DNA of 47,786 bases from Actinomycetota bacterium (GCA_029979265.1 JAPOHW010000022.1:1-47786); one strand, 5' to 3'; shown: positions 24,620 to 33,459, counted from the first letter of the stretch. Numbers and translations: made by a program. Notes: generated by a model not told the origin, from the sequence alone.

Positions 24620-25101
24620 GTGCCCGGACGACCAAACGGAGCCCCTTGGTCGTCGGCTGGCGCGAATGGGTGTTGATGACAGGGCTCGGCTGCAACGTCG
24701 CTGTGAAGGCCAAGATCGATACGGGAGCAGCGACATCGGCGCTCCACGCTCCCCTCCTGCAGATCTTCGAGCGCGAGGGTGCGTCGTGGGCGACGTTCAC
24801 GTTTCGTCCCCATCAGCGAGTCTCTCGGGACTCCATGCGGGTCGAAGCACCCATCGTCGACGAGCGCCGTATCCGCTCCTCGAACGGTGTCACCGAACTG
24901 CGACCCGTCATCGAGACGACGATTGCGATCGGCGATCGGCGTTGGAAGGTTCAGTGCACCCTCACCCGGCGCGACACGATGGGCTTTCGCATGCTGCTCG
25001 GTCGCCAAGCGCTTCGCCGGAACGCACTCGTCGACGTGGGCCGCAGCTACGCCGCCGGAACGCCGTACCCGCTCCTCGAGCCGCCGACCCAAGGCGACTG
25101 A
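24616..25101 (+). CDS. RimB-like / ATP-dependent zinc protease family (PF05618-type) protein
   Basis: The 161-residue protein matches the family named ATP-dependent zinc protease, a retropepsin-like fold: KIDTGAATSALHA with the DTGA motif at residues 35-38 and MGFRMLLGRQALRRNALVD near the C-terminus. In proteobacteria such proteins are partners of the glutamate ligase RimK. No RimK-type ATP-grasp gene is present in this window. The start is TTG 24616, overlapping the ispH stop by 4 nt; no other in-frame start fits. Its TGA abuts the plsC stop inside an 18-bp perfect palindrome. Confidence 0.78.
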   Translation: MSARTTKRSPLVVGWREWVLMTGLGCNVAVKAKIDTGAATSALHAPLLQIFEREGASWATFTFRPHQRVSRDSMRVEAPIVDERRIRSSNGVTELRPVIETTIAIGDRRWKVQCTLTRRDTMGFRMLLGRQALRRNALVDVGRSYAAGTPYPLLEPPTQGD

Positions 25102-25110
25102 TCAGTCGCC
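25093..25110. terminator. 18-bp perfect palindrome spanning two convergent stop codons
   Basis: GGCGACTGATCAGTCGCC is its own reverse complement. It contains both the TGA of the RimB-like gene (25099-25101) and the TGA of plsC on the other strand (25102-25104). As RNA it gives a 7-bp stem with a GATC loop in either direction, so it may act as a bidirectional terminator or stabilising end; there is no U-run. Confidence 0.4.
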
Positions 25111-25824
25111 GGGAGCCGCCTCGTCACCGGCGAGGACGCGAGCTTCGATGTAGAGGTCGCCAAGCTCTTCGAAAAGCGTGTCGGTGAGATCAGTGACGAC
25201 ACGCCGAGGCATCCGCCCTTCACCCCGATCCGGCGGATAGATCGGCTCACCGATGACGGCAACACACTTGATGGGTCGGGGAATCGACGAACCAAGCGGC
25301 ATCGCCCGAGCACTCCCACCGATACCGACCGGGACGATCGGAATACCGGTGCGGGCCGACACAAAGGCCGGGCCGTCGAGGAGGTCTTCCCGGCGAAGGC
25401 GAGGGCCCTCTTTGCGGGTGCCCTCGGGAAACATGACCAGCGGTTCACCCAACGCCAGCACATCTTCGGCAGCCCGCAAGGCCGTGCGGTCGGCGGTCCC
25501 TCGCTCGACCGGAAAACCGCCCATCGCGGTGAGGAACGCACCCATGACCCTGTTGTCCCACATCGCTTCTTTGCCCATGAAGCGCATCCGTCGCGATGTC
25601 GTCATGCCGATCAACGGCGTGTCGATGAACGAACGGTGAACGCCTGACAAGATGAACGGTCCATCGGGCAGGTTTTCTCGTCCATGGACCCGGAAACGAA
25701 AGACGATCAGGATGGCAACGTAGAAGAGCCGCCAGAAGAAGAAGTAGCCGATTCGGCCCCACAACGAATGACCACTGCGTTCCTCGATACTGCCATCCTG
25801 ACCGCCGTACTTTCGTTCGCTCAC
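25102..25824 (-). CDS. plsC: 1-acyl-sn-glycerol-3-phosphate acyltransferase (PlsC family)
   Basis: This 240-residue membrane-associated acyltransferase has one N-terminal hydrophobic helix (about 26-45) and the HX4D catalytic motif, His63-Asp68 in HRSFID. Motif III FPEGTRKEG and motif IV IVPVGIGG are also present. It would acylate lysophosphatidate to phosphatidate, though some members act on other lipids. The GTG start overlaps the cmk stop (GTGA), so it is the last gene of the scpA-to-plsC run. Confidence 0.88.
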   Translation of the reverse strand: MSERKYGGQDGSIEERSGHSLWGRIGYFFFWRLFYVAILIVFRFRVHGRENLPDGPFILSGVHRSFIDTPLIGMTTSRRMRFMGKEAMWDNRVMGAFLTAMGGFPVERGTADRTALRAAEDVLALGEPLVMFPEGTRKEGPRLRREDLLDGPAFVSARTGIPIVPVGIGGSARAMPLGSSIPRPIKCVAVIGEPIYPPDRGEGRMPRRVVTDLTDTLFEELGDLYIEARVLAGDEAAPGD

Positions 25825-26483
25825 GATCCTCCTCCACTGCTCTCACCGAGCAAGGTTGCGATGGCCGCCACGACCTCGTCGATCGTCATTCCCGTCGTGT
25901 CGACGACAACCGCATCGGCTGCTTCGGTGAGCGGGTCGGCCGCACGCGTGCTGTCGATGGTGTCGCGGCGCGCCAGGTCGGCAGCAACGGCCTCGTAGTC
26001 CAGATCCGTCACTTCCTTGGCGCGACGGCGGGCTCGTTCCGCCGGGTCGGCAGTGAGATAGATCTTGAGCTCGGCGTCGGGAAAAACCACTGTCCCGATG
26101 TCACGACCTTCGAGCACTCCCCCGCCACGCAGATTCACCCACTCGCGTTGCCGCGACACGAGCTCGGCCCGCACCTCAGGGTTGGCAGCAACGACGCTCA
26201 CCGCTTGGCTCACCTGCGGTCCTCTGATCTCCACAGTGGCATCGACGCCATCGACGATGACGCGGTCGAGACCGATCTCGAGCTCGACGGTTCGGGCGAC
26301 CGCTGCCGTTGCCTCCCCGTCATCAGGGTCCCCTCCGCTGCGAAGCACCGCGAACGCGACACTGCGATACATCGCGCCGGTGTCGAGGTACTGGAGGCCG
26401 AGGTGGCCCGCCAGCGCTCGAGCGACGGTGGACTTTCCCGAACCGGCCGGCCCGTCGATGGCGATGACACGCATGTCCGTCAT
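25821..26483 (-). CDS. cmk: cytidylate kinase
   Basis: The 220-residue enzyme has the P-loop GPAGSGKS at residues 11-18, LDTGAMYRSVAFAVL, the CMP-binding insert containing VSQAVSVVAANPEVR, and ERARRRAKEV in the lid. It phosphorylates CMP and dCMP. Two starts are possible, ATG 26483 and ATG 26474 (MRV); both leave the P-loop intact. It begins 9 nt after the aroA stop. The aroA-cmk order is widespread and is consistent with co-transcription here. Confidence 0.95.
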   Translation of the reverse strand: MTDMRVIAIDGPAGSGKSTVARALAGHLGLQYLDTGAMYRSVAFAVLRSGGDPDDGEATAAVARTVELEIGLDRVIVDGVDATVEIRGPQVSQAVSVVAANPEVRAELVSRQREWVNLRGGGVLEGRDIGTVVFPDAELKIYLTADPAERARRRAKEVTDLDYEAVAADLARRDTIDSTRAADPLTEAADAVVVDTTGMTIDEVVAAIATLLGESSGGGS

Positions 26484-26492
26484 CCTGCCGCG

Positions 26493-27761
26493 TCAGCGAA
26501 GCTGTTCCAAAGCATCGAAAAAGCTCGGGAACGTCTTATTGACACAACTCGGTCCTGCAATCTTCACGCCACTGACACAAAGACCGACAAGTGCAAACGC
26601 CATCGCCATGCGATGGTCGTCGTAGGTTTCGAAGGTGGTTGGTTGTGGGCGTCCGTTCGGCCGGACGACGAAGCCATCGTCGAACTCTTCGGCATCGACC
26701 GCGGCTCGCCGGAGCTCGGTCACCGGACCGGCCACGCGGTCGCTCTCCTTGCCCCGGATGAAACCGATTCCCGAGATCCGGCTCGGTGAATCGGCGAAGG
26801 CTGCGACGACCGCAAGGGTGGGGGCCGTGTCGGAGATGTCGGACAGGTCGACATCGACACCACGAAATGCTCGCCCCGACACCTGCACATGATCGGCACC
26901 GAGTTCGACGTCACAGCCCATCTGACCGAGCACCGCTGCGAAATGGACGTCTCCCTGGAGCGATTCACGTCCCAGACCGTCGATCCGGACCCGACCTCCA
27001 GTGATTGCGGCTGCCGCGAGAAAGTATGAGGCTGCAGACGCATCCGGCTCGACGTCGTAGACAGTGGCGCGATATCCCCCATCCACCGTCCAGACCCGCG
27101 CTCCGTCGTGCTCGACATCGGCACCGAAACTCCGCATCACTGCGCTGGTCATGTCGATGTAGGGCCGCGAGATCGGCGCCGTGGTGAGACGGACCCGGAG
27201 CGTGGCGCAAGCCCCAGCGAGCATCAATCCGGTGATGAACTGGCTCGAGGTGTCGCCGGGCAGCGCGGTCTCGTGGCTGCTGATCGGACCTGTGACCCGC
27301 ACCGGGAGGCGCTCGGGCGCCCCGAGAGCCTCGACGGTGACACCCAACGCCTGAAGGGCACCGAACTGATCACCCATCGGGCGAGCACGCATCTGATCGT
27401 GCGCATCGATCACCACCGGTGTGGTACCAAGCGCTGCCATCGGCACGGCAAAGCGCGCAGTCGTGCCGGACTGGTTGGCAGAGACATGAGCCGGCACCGC
27501 CGGCAGCTCGCCACCACAACCATCGACCTCGATCGTCGCAGCCGCCCGGTCGATCCGTGTCGTGATGCCGAGGCCGTCGAGCACGCTCACCATCGCTTCG
27601 GTGTCGTCGGCGAACAGCGCACCGCGCAGCAGGCTCGTACCCTCGGCGAGCGCTGCGCACACGAGTGCCCGGTTCGTGATGCTCTTGGAGCCGGGGAGGG
27701 ACACCGACGTGTCGGGGGGATCGACCAGAGGTGTGACCGGGTAGGGATCGATGAGTGTCAC
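26493..27761 (-). CDS. aroA: 3-phosphoshikimate 1-carboxyvinyltransferase (EPSP synthase)
   Basis: The 422-residue protein has GSKSITNRALVCAALAEG, the ANQSGTTARF segment, SSQFITGLMLAGA and a late RGKESDR motif, as expected for EPSP synthase. It makes EPSP from shikimate-3-phosphate and phosphoenolpyruvate in the aromatic amino acid pathway. The motif after SGT is TARF rather than the more common TMRF-like form; its effect on inhibitor sensitivity is not readable. The GTG start overlaps the tyrA stop (GTGA). Confidence 0.95.
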   Translation of the reverse strand: MTLIDPYPVTPLVDPPDTSVSLPGSKSITNRALVCAALAEGTSLLRGALFADDTEAMVSVLDGLGITTRIDRAAATIEVDGCGGELPAVPAHVSANQSGTTARFAVPMAALGTTPVVIDAHDQMRARPMGDQFGALQALGVTVEALGAPERLPVRVTGPISSHETALPGDTSSQFITGLMLAGACATLRVRLTTAPISRPYIDMTSAVMRSFGADVEHDGARVWTVDGGYRATVYDVEPDASAASYFLAAAAITGGRVRIDGLGRESLQGDVHFAAVLGQMGCDVELGADHVQVSGRAFRGVDVDLSDISDTAPTLAVVAAFADSPSRISGIGFIRGKESDRVAGPVTELRRAAVDAEEFDDGFVVRPNGRPQPTTFETYDDHRMAMAFALVGLCVSGVKIAGPSCVNKTFPSFFDALEQLR

Positions 27762-28834
27762 GCGTCGAGCGCCTGCGAGGAGGGGCGATACCCAAGTGCC
27801 ATCAGGCCGCCCTGAAGCCGCTCGGCCAACGCAGTCTCGATGAGCAACACGACGACACCGCGCGGACCTTCGGTCGAGTGAGCAATCTCGAGATCGTAGA
27901 TATTGACGTCGAGGTCGGCGGCCAGCGCAGCGATCGCAGCGATCTCTCCTTGCCGGTCGAGCACCGGCACTCGGACCTCGGTCATCTTGTCGGGGGCCGA
28001 CACCGTGGTGGGCAGATTTCGTCGGGCGACTCGAGCAGCTTCGAGTCGCTCCAGCAGACCGTCGCGATCGCGGTCTGCGATGGCGTCGCGGACCCGCCCG
28101 AGCTCCACCCGAAGTTCGTCGAGCACATCGACAATTGCGTCGGCGTTCTCGGCACAGATGTCGGGCCAGATGGCCGGATGACCGGCCGCGATGCGAGTCA
28201 TGTCTCGGAATCCACCAGCAGCCAGCCGAAGCAGCGCTCGATGCTCCACCGCCCGGCCATCGGCAAGGCGCATCAGCGTCGCCGCCGTCAGGTGGGGTAC
28301 GTGCGAGACGACCGCCACGAGCATGTCGTGGCGTTCAGCGGGAATGGCGATGGCATGGGCTCCGAGCGAGACCGCCATCTCGCGCACCGACGCAAACGCC
28401 ACACCATCGGTCGACGACGTCGGGCACAGCACCCAGGTCGCCCCGCTGAACATGTCTTCGGAGGCACCGGTAAGACCGTCCTGTTCGCTCCCTGCCATCG
28501 GGTGACCGGGCACGAATCGGGGATCGTCGATGGCGGCGACGATCGGGGCTTTCACCGAACCGACATCGGTCACCACATCGAGTCCCGCATCGAGGAGGGA
28601 CTGGACGACACCGGCGACATCGCCCACTGGAATCGCGACGACACCGAGGGCCCCTCCATCGACCTCCTCGAGTGATGTGATGTCGTCGATCACGCCAGAT
28701 CCGACTGCGAGCGCAAGGCGATCGGCGTCGGTGTCAACACCGGTGACATACCAGCCGGCCTTGCGCAGTCCGAGCGCGATCGATCCTCCGATCAATCCCA
28801 CTCCGACGACGACGGCACGCTTCGCTTCGGTCAC
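27758..28834 (-). CDS. tyrA: prephenate dehydrogenase with C-terminal ACT domain
   Basis: The 358-residue protein has an N-terminal dinucleotide-binding fold with GVGLIGGS (11-18), PGHPMAGSE, and VVSHVPHL with the catalytic-site His. A C-terminal ACT-like region follows (about 285-345, MTEVRVPVLDRQGEI...). It oxidises prephenate to 4-hydroxyphenylpyruvate; the ACT domain suggests feedback control by tyrosine, which is inference. The start is GTG 28834. A TAGCCT box 8 nt upstream overlaps the stop codon of rluB, so it may have its own leaderless promoter within the operon. Confidence 0.92.
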   Translation of the reverse strand: MTEAKRAVVVGVGLIGGSIALGLRKAGWYVTGVDTDADRLALAVGSGVIDDITSLEEVDGGALGVVAIPVGDVAGVVQSLLDAGLDVVTDVGSVKAPIVAAIDDPRFVPGHPMAGSEQDGLTGASEDMFSGATWVLCPTSSTDGVAFASVREMAVSLGAHAIAIPAERHDMLVAVVSHVPHLTAATLMRLADGRAVEHRALLRLAAGGFRDMTRIAAGHPAIWPDICAENADAIVDVLDELRVELGRVRDAIADRDRDGLLERLEAARVARRNLPTTVSAPDKMTEVRVPVLDRQGEIAAIAALAADLDVNIYDLEIAHSTEGPRGVVVLLIETALAERLQGGLMALGYRPSSQALDA

Positions 28835-28842
28835 GGGGAACG

Positions 28843-28848
28843 AGGCTA
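28843..28848 (-). promoter_or_regulatory. -10 box (TAGCCT), tyrA, overlapping the rluB stop codon
   Basis: The first three bases of the hexamer are the TAG stop of rluB. Spacing to GTG 28834 is 8 nt, as at other leaderless-type starts here. Confidence 0.45.
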
Positions 28849-29595
28849 CCCGCCCCGTCCTGTCGGTCGATCGGGCTTTTGATCACCGACCGCCACCTCG
28901 AGCGCCCGCACCTCTTCTCGGCGCAGCGCTCGCCACTCCCCCGGCTTGAGCTTCGGGTCGACGATCGGTCCGATCCGGGTTCGAACCAGTCGCATCACGG
29001 GATGACCGACCGCCTCACACATGCGGCGGACCTGGCGGTTGCGGCCCTCATGGATCGTGATCCGCAACACCGACGGCTGCACGGCGCTCACTCGCGCCCG
29101 CGCTGTCGGACCATCGTCGAGTTCGACACCGTCACGAAGTCGGCGAATCACCCCCCGGGAGGGTTGACCGGTCACCTCAACGAGGTATTCCTTCTCCACG
29201 CCGAAGCTCGGATGGGTGAGTCGGTGCGCGAGCTGCCCGTCGTTCGTCAACAACAGCAAGCCTTCGGTGTCACCATCGAGACGACCGACCGGAAAGACGC
29301 GCGGCTCGCGCGGGACCATCTCGACGACGGTCGGGCGGTTCTGGGGATCGTCGGCCGTGGTGATCACACCGGCCGGCTTGTTGATCAGATAGTGCACCAG
29401 ATCCGGTTTCACCCCCACCGGTGCGCCATCGACCGCCACGACGATCTCGTCGTCGACGTCCACTCGACATCCGAGTTCGGCAACCACGCCGTCGACGGTG
29501 ACGCGCCCATCGGCGATCAGTTCCTCGCAACGCCGACGACTCCCGAACCCGAGGCGGGCGAGCACCTTCTGCAGCCGCTCCCCCTCGTCGTTCAT
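28846..29595 (-). CDS. rRNA pseudouridine synthase (RsuA/RluB family)
   Basis: The 249-residue protein has an N-terminal S4 RNA-binding domain (about 7-60) and a pseudouridine synthase domain with the catalytic Asp107 in GRLDGDTEGLLLL. Further landmarks are YLINKPAGVITT and EGRNRQVRRMCEAVGHPV. It would modify 23S or 16S rRNA; by its place after scpB it most resembles the actinobacterial RluB-type gene. The ATG overlaps the scpB stop by 4 nt (ATGA). Confidence 0.9.
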   Translation of the reverse strand: MNDEGERLQKVLARLGFGSRRRCEELIADGRVTVDGVVAELGCRVDVDDEIVVAVDGAPVGVKPDLVHYLINKPAGVITTADDPQNRPTVVEMVPREPRVFPVGRLDGDTEGLLLLTNDGQLAHRLTHPSFGVEKEYLVEVTGQPSRGVIRRLRDGVELDDGPTARARVSAVQPSVLRITIHEGRNRQVRRMCEAVGHPVMRLVRTRIGPIVDPKLKPGEWRALRREEVRALEVAVGDQKPDRPTGRGG

Positions 29596-30224
29596 GGAAC
29601 CTCGTCAGGACTCGATTCGCTCGAACGACCGTCATCGTCGACCGCCCCGAGTTCGTCGTCTTGCGGCGCAACCCGCAGTCCACGTTCGAGCGCTTCCACC
29701 ACATCGGTGTCGGGAAAGAACTCACCCAGCGGCGGTAGCTCGTCGACCGAGTCGAGACCGAGGCGCTCGAGAAATGTCGGCGTCGTGCCGTAGAGCACCG
29801 CTTGGCCGGGTCCGGAGTCGCGAGCGACCTCGTCGACATAGCCACGCTGCTGTAATGTCCGCATCACACCGTCGACGTTCACCCCCCGGATCGACGCAAT
29901 CTGATTGCGGGAGACGGGCTGTTTGTAGGCGACCACGGCAAGCGTCTCGAGTGCGGCAGCCGACAGCCGGGCCGACTGCCCGTCGAGCACGAACCGCTCG
30001 ACATACGGTGCCTGGTCGCTCGCCGTCTGGTAGCGGTAGCCGCCGGCCACCCGGGCGAGGACAAAGCCACGCCGGTCAGCTTCGTACTCGGCTGCGAGCG
30101 TCTCGCAGTGATCGACGACATCGTCGATCGATGTTCCGACCAGCTTGGCGAGCAGTTCTGGCGGGAGTGGCTCTTCGGCGACCAGCAGAATCGCCTCGAG
30201 CGCAGGTGCGATGTGATCGGCCAC
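29592..30224 (-). CDS. scpB: segregation and condensation protein B
   Basis: The 210-residue protein has two winged-helix domains, with PALEAILLVAEEPL at the N-terminus, LSAAALETLAVVAYKQPVSRNQIASIRGVNVDGVM in the middle, and YGTTPTFLERLGL after it, all typical of ScpB. It works with ScpA and Smc in chromosome condensation. GTG 30224 is chosen because it follows the scpA stop by one base and the family homology starts there; the longer in-frame start overlaps scpA. Confidence 0.92.
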   Translation of the reverse strand: MADHIAPALEAILLVAEEPLPPELLAKLVGTSIDDVVDHCETLAAEYEADRRGFVLARVAGGYRYQTASDQAPYVERFVLDGQSARLSAAALETLAVVAYKQPVSRNQIASIRGVNVDGVMRTLQQRGYVDEVARDSGPGQAVLYGTTPTFLERLGLDSVDELPPLGEFFPDTDVVEALERGLRVAPQDDELGAVDDDGRSSESSPDEVP

Positions 30225-30225
30225 G

Positions 30226-31005
30226 TCAGCCCTCGTACACGTCGATCTTGATCGCGTCGGCGGTGAGACCCTCGGATCCGGTCCACACCACGGTGATGTC
30301 ACCGAATGTTGCCGTCTGGTCGAGTTCGACAACGCCCTGCTTGAACAGCTCCAGCACGGCGAGGAAACGGACCACCACTTCGATGCGATCGACGAACTCG
30401 GAGGTGAGCTCTCGAAACGTCATGCTGCCTACTCGCGGCAACGCCGCGATCAGTTCTTCGACTGCTTCCTCGACCGTCACCTTGATCGGTGTGATGTGGG
30501 AAACATCGACCCTGACGATCGGCTTGGGAGCCGCTGCGCGCAGATAGGCCGCACGGAGGTCGTCGGGAGTCGTCCGCTCGAGCAGGTCGGGGGCCAACGA
30601 CAGGAAGCGATCCTCGACCGGGCCACAGTGACGGGGGTAGGAGCGCGAAGCTGCCGCCGACAGCTTGCGAAGAATCAGCGCAGCGTCCTTGAACGTCTTG
30701 CATTCGATGAGGCGGGCCAGAAGCAGGTCGCGCTCTTCCCACAGCCCGAGTTCGTCATCGAGGTCGAGCTCGCTGTCCTCCGGCAAGAGCCGGCGAGCCT
30801 TGAGTTCGACCAAGGTCGCAGCGATGAGCAAGAACTCGGTTGCGACCTCCAGATCGAGATGTTCTAACCGCTCGAGTTCGACGAGATAGGCATCGACGAT
30901 CTCCGACAGGTTGACCTCGTAGAGATCGACCTGTTCGCGCAGGATCAAGTGCAGCAAAAGATCGAACGGCCCGTCGAACACAGGCGTGTGCACCTCGTAC
31001 GGCAT
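30226..31005 (-). CDS. scpA: segregation and condensation protein A
   Basis: The 259-residue kleisin has VFDGPFDLLLHLILREQVDLYEVNLSEI at the N-terminus (Smc-head binding) and KARRLLPEDSEL, ending in a winged-helix-like region. It bridges Smc heads with ScpB. The ATG has a TAGGGT box 7 nt upstream, giving a leaderless-type operon head for scpA-scpB-rluB. In many actinobacteria parA precedes scpA; here photolyase is divergent instead. Confidence 0.93.
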   Translation of the reverse strand: MPYEVHTPVFDGPFDLLLHLILREQVDLYEVNLSEIVDAYLVELERLEHLDLEVATEFLLIAATLVELKARRLLPEDSELDLDDELGLWEERDLLLARLIECKTFKDAALILRKLSAAASRSYPRHCGPVEDRFLSLAPDLLERTTPDDLRAAYLRAAAPKPIVRVDVSHITPIKVTVEEAVEELIAALPRVGSMTFRELTSEFVDRIEVVVRFLAVLELFKQGVVELDQTATFGDITVVWTGSEGLTADAIKIDVYEG

Positions 31006-31012
31006 TCGGATG

Positions 31013-31018
31013 ACCCTA
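31013..31018 (-). promoter_or_regulatory. -10 box (TAGGGT), scpA
   Basis: TANNNT hexamer 7 nt before ATG 31005, head of the scpA-scpB-rluB operon. Confidence 0.5.
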
Positions 31019-31077
31019 GACGCGTCCTGCTCGTTCGCGGTGCGTCACGAGCGCATCCATACCTGCGCTCTGATCCC

Positions 31078-31083
31078 TAAGAT
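31078..31083 (+). promoter_or_regulatory. -10 box (TAAGAT), photolyase gene
   Basis: TANNNT hexamer 6 nt before GTG 31090. Confidence 0.5.
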
Positions 31084-31089
31084 GACTGG

Positions 31090-32430
31090 GTGAGTACGGG
31101 GATTGTCTGGTTCCGTCGCGACCTGCGACTCGATGACAACCCGGCGTGGGCTGCAGCGACACATGCGCACGACCGGGTGGTCCCGCTGGTGGTCCTCGAG
31201 CCGACGCTTCTCGACAACGCCGGACCGTTTCGGCGGGCGGCATTCGTGCATGCTCTCCACGACTTGGACCAGGCGCTGGCGCAGCGCGGAGGGCGACTGC
31301 ATGTCGCACACGGCGACCCGACAGCGGTCCTTCTGCAACTGCTGAGCACACCTGGAGCTGCGCGGATCTACGCCAATGCCGATGTCAGTCGGTGGGCTCA
31401 GCGACGCGACCGCGCCGTCGATGTCGCCACCGACCAAGCGGTGGAATGGTCGTGGGGCACGCTGGTCCATCGCCCCGGCGACGTCCTGACCAAGGCCGGC
31501 ACGCTCTCGAGGGTCTTCACACCGTTCTGGAAACGCTGGGATGCCGTTCCCCTTCCACCCGAGGCCGTCGACGGCACCGCCACACCGACAGACGAGCAAG
31601 GGATCGGTCTTCCACCGGTTCCCGACCATCGACCCATTCGCCCCACCGCCGACTGGGAGCAGCTCGTGGAGGACTACGAGTCGAGTCGCGACACACCGTC
31701 GATCTCTGGGACCAGTCGATTGTCGACTGCGCTGCGATTCGGAACGATCTCGGCCCGCCGCCTCGCCGAGGAGTTCGGCACCCACACCTCTGGACGTCAG
31801 GGTTTCGTTCGTCAACTCGCCTGGCGGGACTGGTACGCACACACGACGCTTCAGTTTCCCGACATCGATCGTCGGGCCATCCGACCCGAGTACGACACGA
31901 TCCGATGGGAACAGGGGCCCGACGCCGACCGAGACTTCGCTGCATGGCAACACGGGCGAACCGGCTATCCGATCGTGGACGCCGGTATGCGCGAGCTGGC
32001 GGCGACCGGATGGATGCACAATCGGGTGCGCATGATCGCGGCGTCATTTCTCGTGAAGGATCTCCTCATCGACTGGCGGCGTGGAGAACGACACTTCCGT
32101 CACCTGCTCAGTGACGCCGAGCCATCGCAGAACGCTGGGAACTGGCAGTGGGTGGCTGGCACGGGCCCCGACGCCGCTCCCTACTTCCGCATCTTCAACC
32201 CGGTCACCCAGAGCCGACGATTCGACCCTGACGGCCACTACATCCGCCAGTGGGTTCCCGAGCTGGATGCGCTCGACAAGGCGACCATCCATGCGCCATG
32301 GGAGGCGGCCCCTCTCGACCTCGCAGCGGCCGGGGTGGTGCTCGACGACACCTATCCGGCACCGATCATCGACCATGCCGTGGCTCGGGATCGGACCTTG
32401 GCCGCATATTCGACCGCCCTCGATCGTTGA
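31090..32430 (+). CDS. phr: deoxyribodipyrimidine photolyase (cryptochrome/photolyase family)
   Basis: The 446-residue protein begins GIVWFRRDLRLDDNPAW and has the N-terminal antenna domain and the C-terminal FAD-binding domain with SRLSTALRFGTISAR, VRQLAWRDWYAH, AWQHGRTGYPIVDAGMREL, HNRVRMIAASFLVKDLLIDWR and NAGNWQWVAGTG. These are class I CPD-photolyase hallmarks. It would repair UV pyrimidine dimers with blue light. The GTG start is preceded by TAAGAT at 6 nt. Downstream trpS has its own -10 in the 19-nt gap. Confidence 0.93.
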   Translation: MSTGIVWFRRDLRLDDNPAWAAATHAHDRVVPLVVLEPTLLDNAGPFRRAAFVHALHDLDQALAQRGGRLHVAHGDPTAVLLQLLSTPGAARIYANADVSRWAQRRDRAVDVATDQAVEWSWGTLVHRPGDVLTKAGTLSRVFTPFWKRWDAVPLPPEAVDGTATPTDEQGIGLPPVPDHRPIRPTADWEQLVEDYESSRDTPSISGTSRLSTALRFGTISARRLAEEFGTHTSGRQGFVRQLAWRDWYAHTTLQFPDIDRRAIRPEYDTIRWEQGPDADRDFAAWQHGRTGYPIVDAGMRELAATGWMHNRVRMIAASFLVKDLLIDWRRGERHFRHLLSDAEPSQNAGNWQWVAGTGPDAAPYFRIFNPVTQSRRFDPDGHYIRQWVPELDALDKATIHAPWEAAPLDLAAAGVVLDDTYPAPIIDHAVARDRTLAAYSTALDR

Positions 32431-32435
32431 CCCCG

Positions 32436-32441
32436 TAGCCT
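32436..32441 (+). promoter_or_regulatory. -10 box (TAGCCT), trpS
   Basis: TANNNT hexamer 8 nt before ATG 32450, inside the 19-nt gap after the photolyase stop. Confidence 0.4.
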
Positions 32442-32449
32442 TCTGGGCC

Positions 32450-33430
32450 ATGACGCGCGTCTTCTCCGGAATCCAGCCCACGGGCGAACAGCACCTCGGC
32501 AATTTCCTCGGCGCAACTCGCAACTGGGCTCGTCGTCAACACGAGACCGACGCCTTCTTCTGTGTCGTCGATCTCCATGCGCTCACCATCAAGCTGCCCG
32601 ACGGCGAAGTCCGCGACGGTTCGCTCCGACTCGCCCAGATGCTAATGGCGGTTGGCCTCGACCCCGAGGTCTGCACCCTGTTCGTGCAATCCCACGTGCG
32701 CGAACACGCCGAGCTGGCGTGGTTGATGCAATGCAACGTGAGTTTCGGCGAGTTGAGCCGCATGACGCAGTTCAAGGACAAGAGCGACCAGCATGCGTTC
32801 GTGTCCGCTGGTTTGTTCACCTACCCGGCGTTGCAGGCGGCGGACATCCTGCTGTACGACACCAACGAGGTGCCGGTGGGCGACGACCAGCGGCAACACA
32901 TCGAGATCACTCGAGATATCGCTGACCGTTTCAACTCCCACTATGGAGAGACGTTCGTCCTTCCCGAGGCCGTGATTCCCGAGACCGGAGCCCGAGTCAT
33001 GGATCTCCAGAACCCGGGCAACAAGATGTCGAAATCGTCCGAGTCGCCCAAGGGCACGATCGGTCTGCTCGACGATCCGAAGCAGATCGAAAAGAAGATC
33101 AAGAGTGCCGTCACCGATACCGACGGCGAGGTTCGCTTCGACTTCGCCCAGAAGCCGGGGGTGTCGAATCTGCTGTCGATCCTCGGTGCAGCGACCGACC
33201 GAGATCCTGCATCACTCGCGGTCGACTACGCGCAGTACGGGCCGCTCAAGGCCGATACCGCTGCTGCAGTCATCGAACTGATCGAACCGATCCAGGCTCG
33301 CTATCGCGAACTCGAATCCGATCCTGCCGAGACTGCCCGGCTGCTGGCGATGGGTGCGGACAAGGCCCGCGAGATCGCCGCCGCCACCATGGACCGAGCT
33401 CGCACGAACGTCGGCCTCCTCATCGACTGA
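32450..33430 (+). CDS. trpS: tryptophanyl-tRNA synthetase
   Basis: The 326-residue class I synthetase has the HIGH-like motif HLGN at 15-18 in SGIQPTGEQHLGNFLGA, and KMSKS at 192-196. TNEVPVGDDQRQH (Trp-activation region) is present. It charges tRNA-Trp. ATG 32450 is chosen over a longer in-frame extension that overlaps the photolyase gene, because the family starts here and a TAGCCT box precedes it. It converges on the HD gene with 29 nt between stops; that gap holds an imperfect inverted repeat (CGCGTC/GACGCG arms). Confidence 0.96.
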   Translation: MTRVFSGIQPTGEQHLGNFLGATRNWARRQHETDAFFCVVDLHALTIKLPDGEVRDGSLRLAQMLMAVGLDPEVCTLFVQSHVREHAELAWLMQCNVSFGELSRMTQFKDKSDQHAFVSAGLFTYPALQAADILLYDTNEVPVGDDQRQHIEITRDIADRFNSHYGETFVLPEAVIPETGARVMDLQNPGNKMSKSSESPKGTIGLLDDPKQIEKKIKSAVTDTDGEVRFDFAQKPGVSNLLSILGAATDRDPASLAVDYAQYGPLKADTAAAVIELIEPIQARYRELESDPAETARLLAMGADKAREIAAATMDRARTNVGLLID

Positions 33431-33459
33431 CCGATCGCGTCGAGCTGACACAGACGCGC

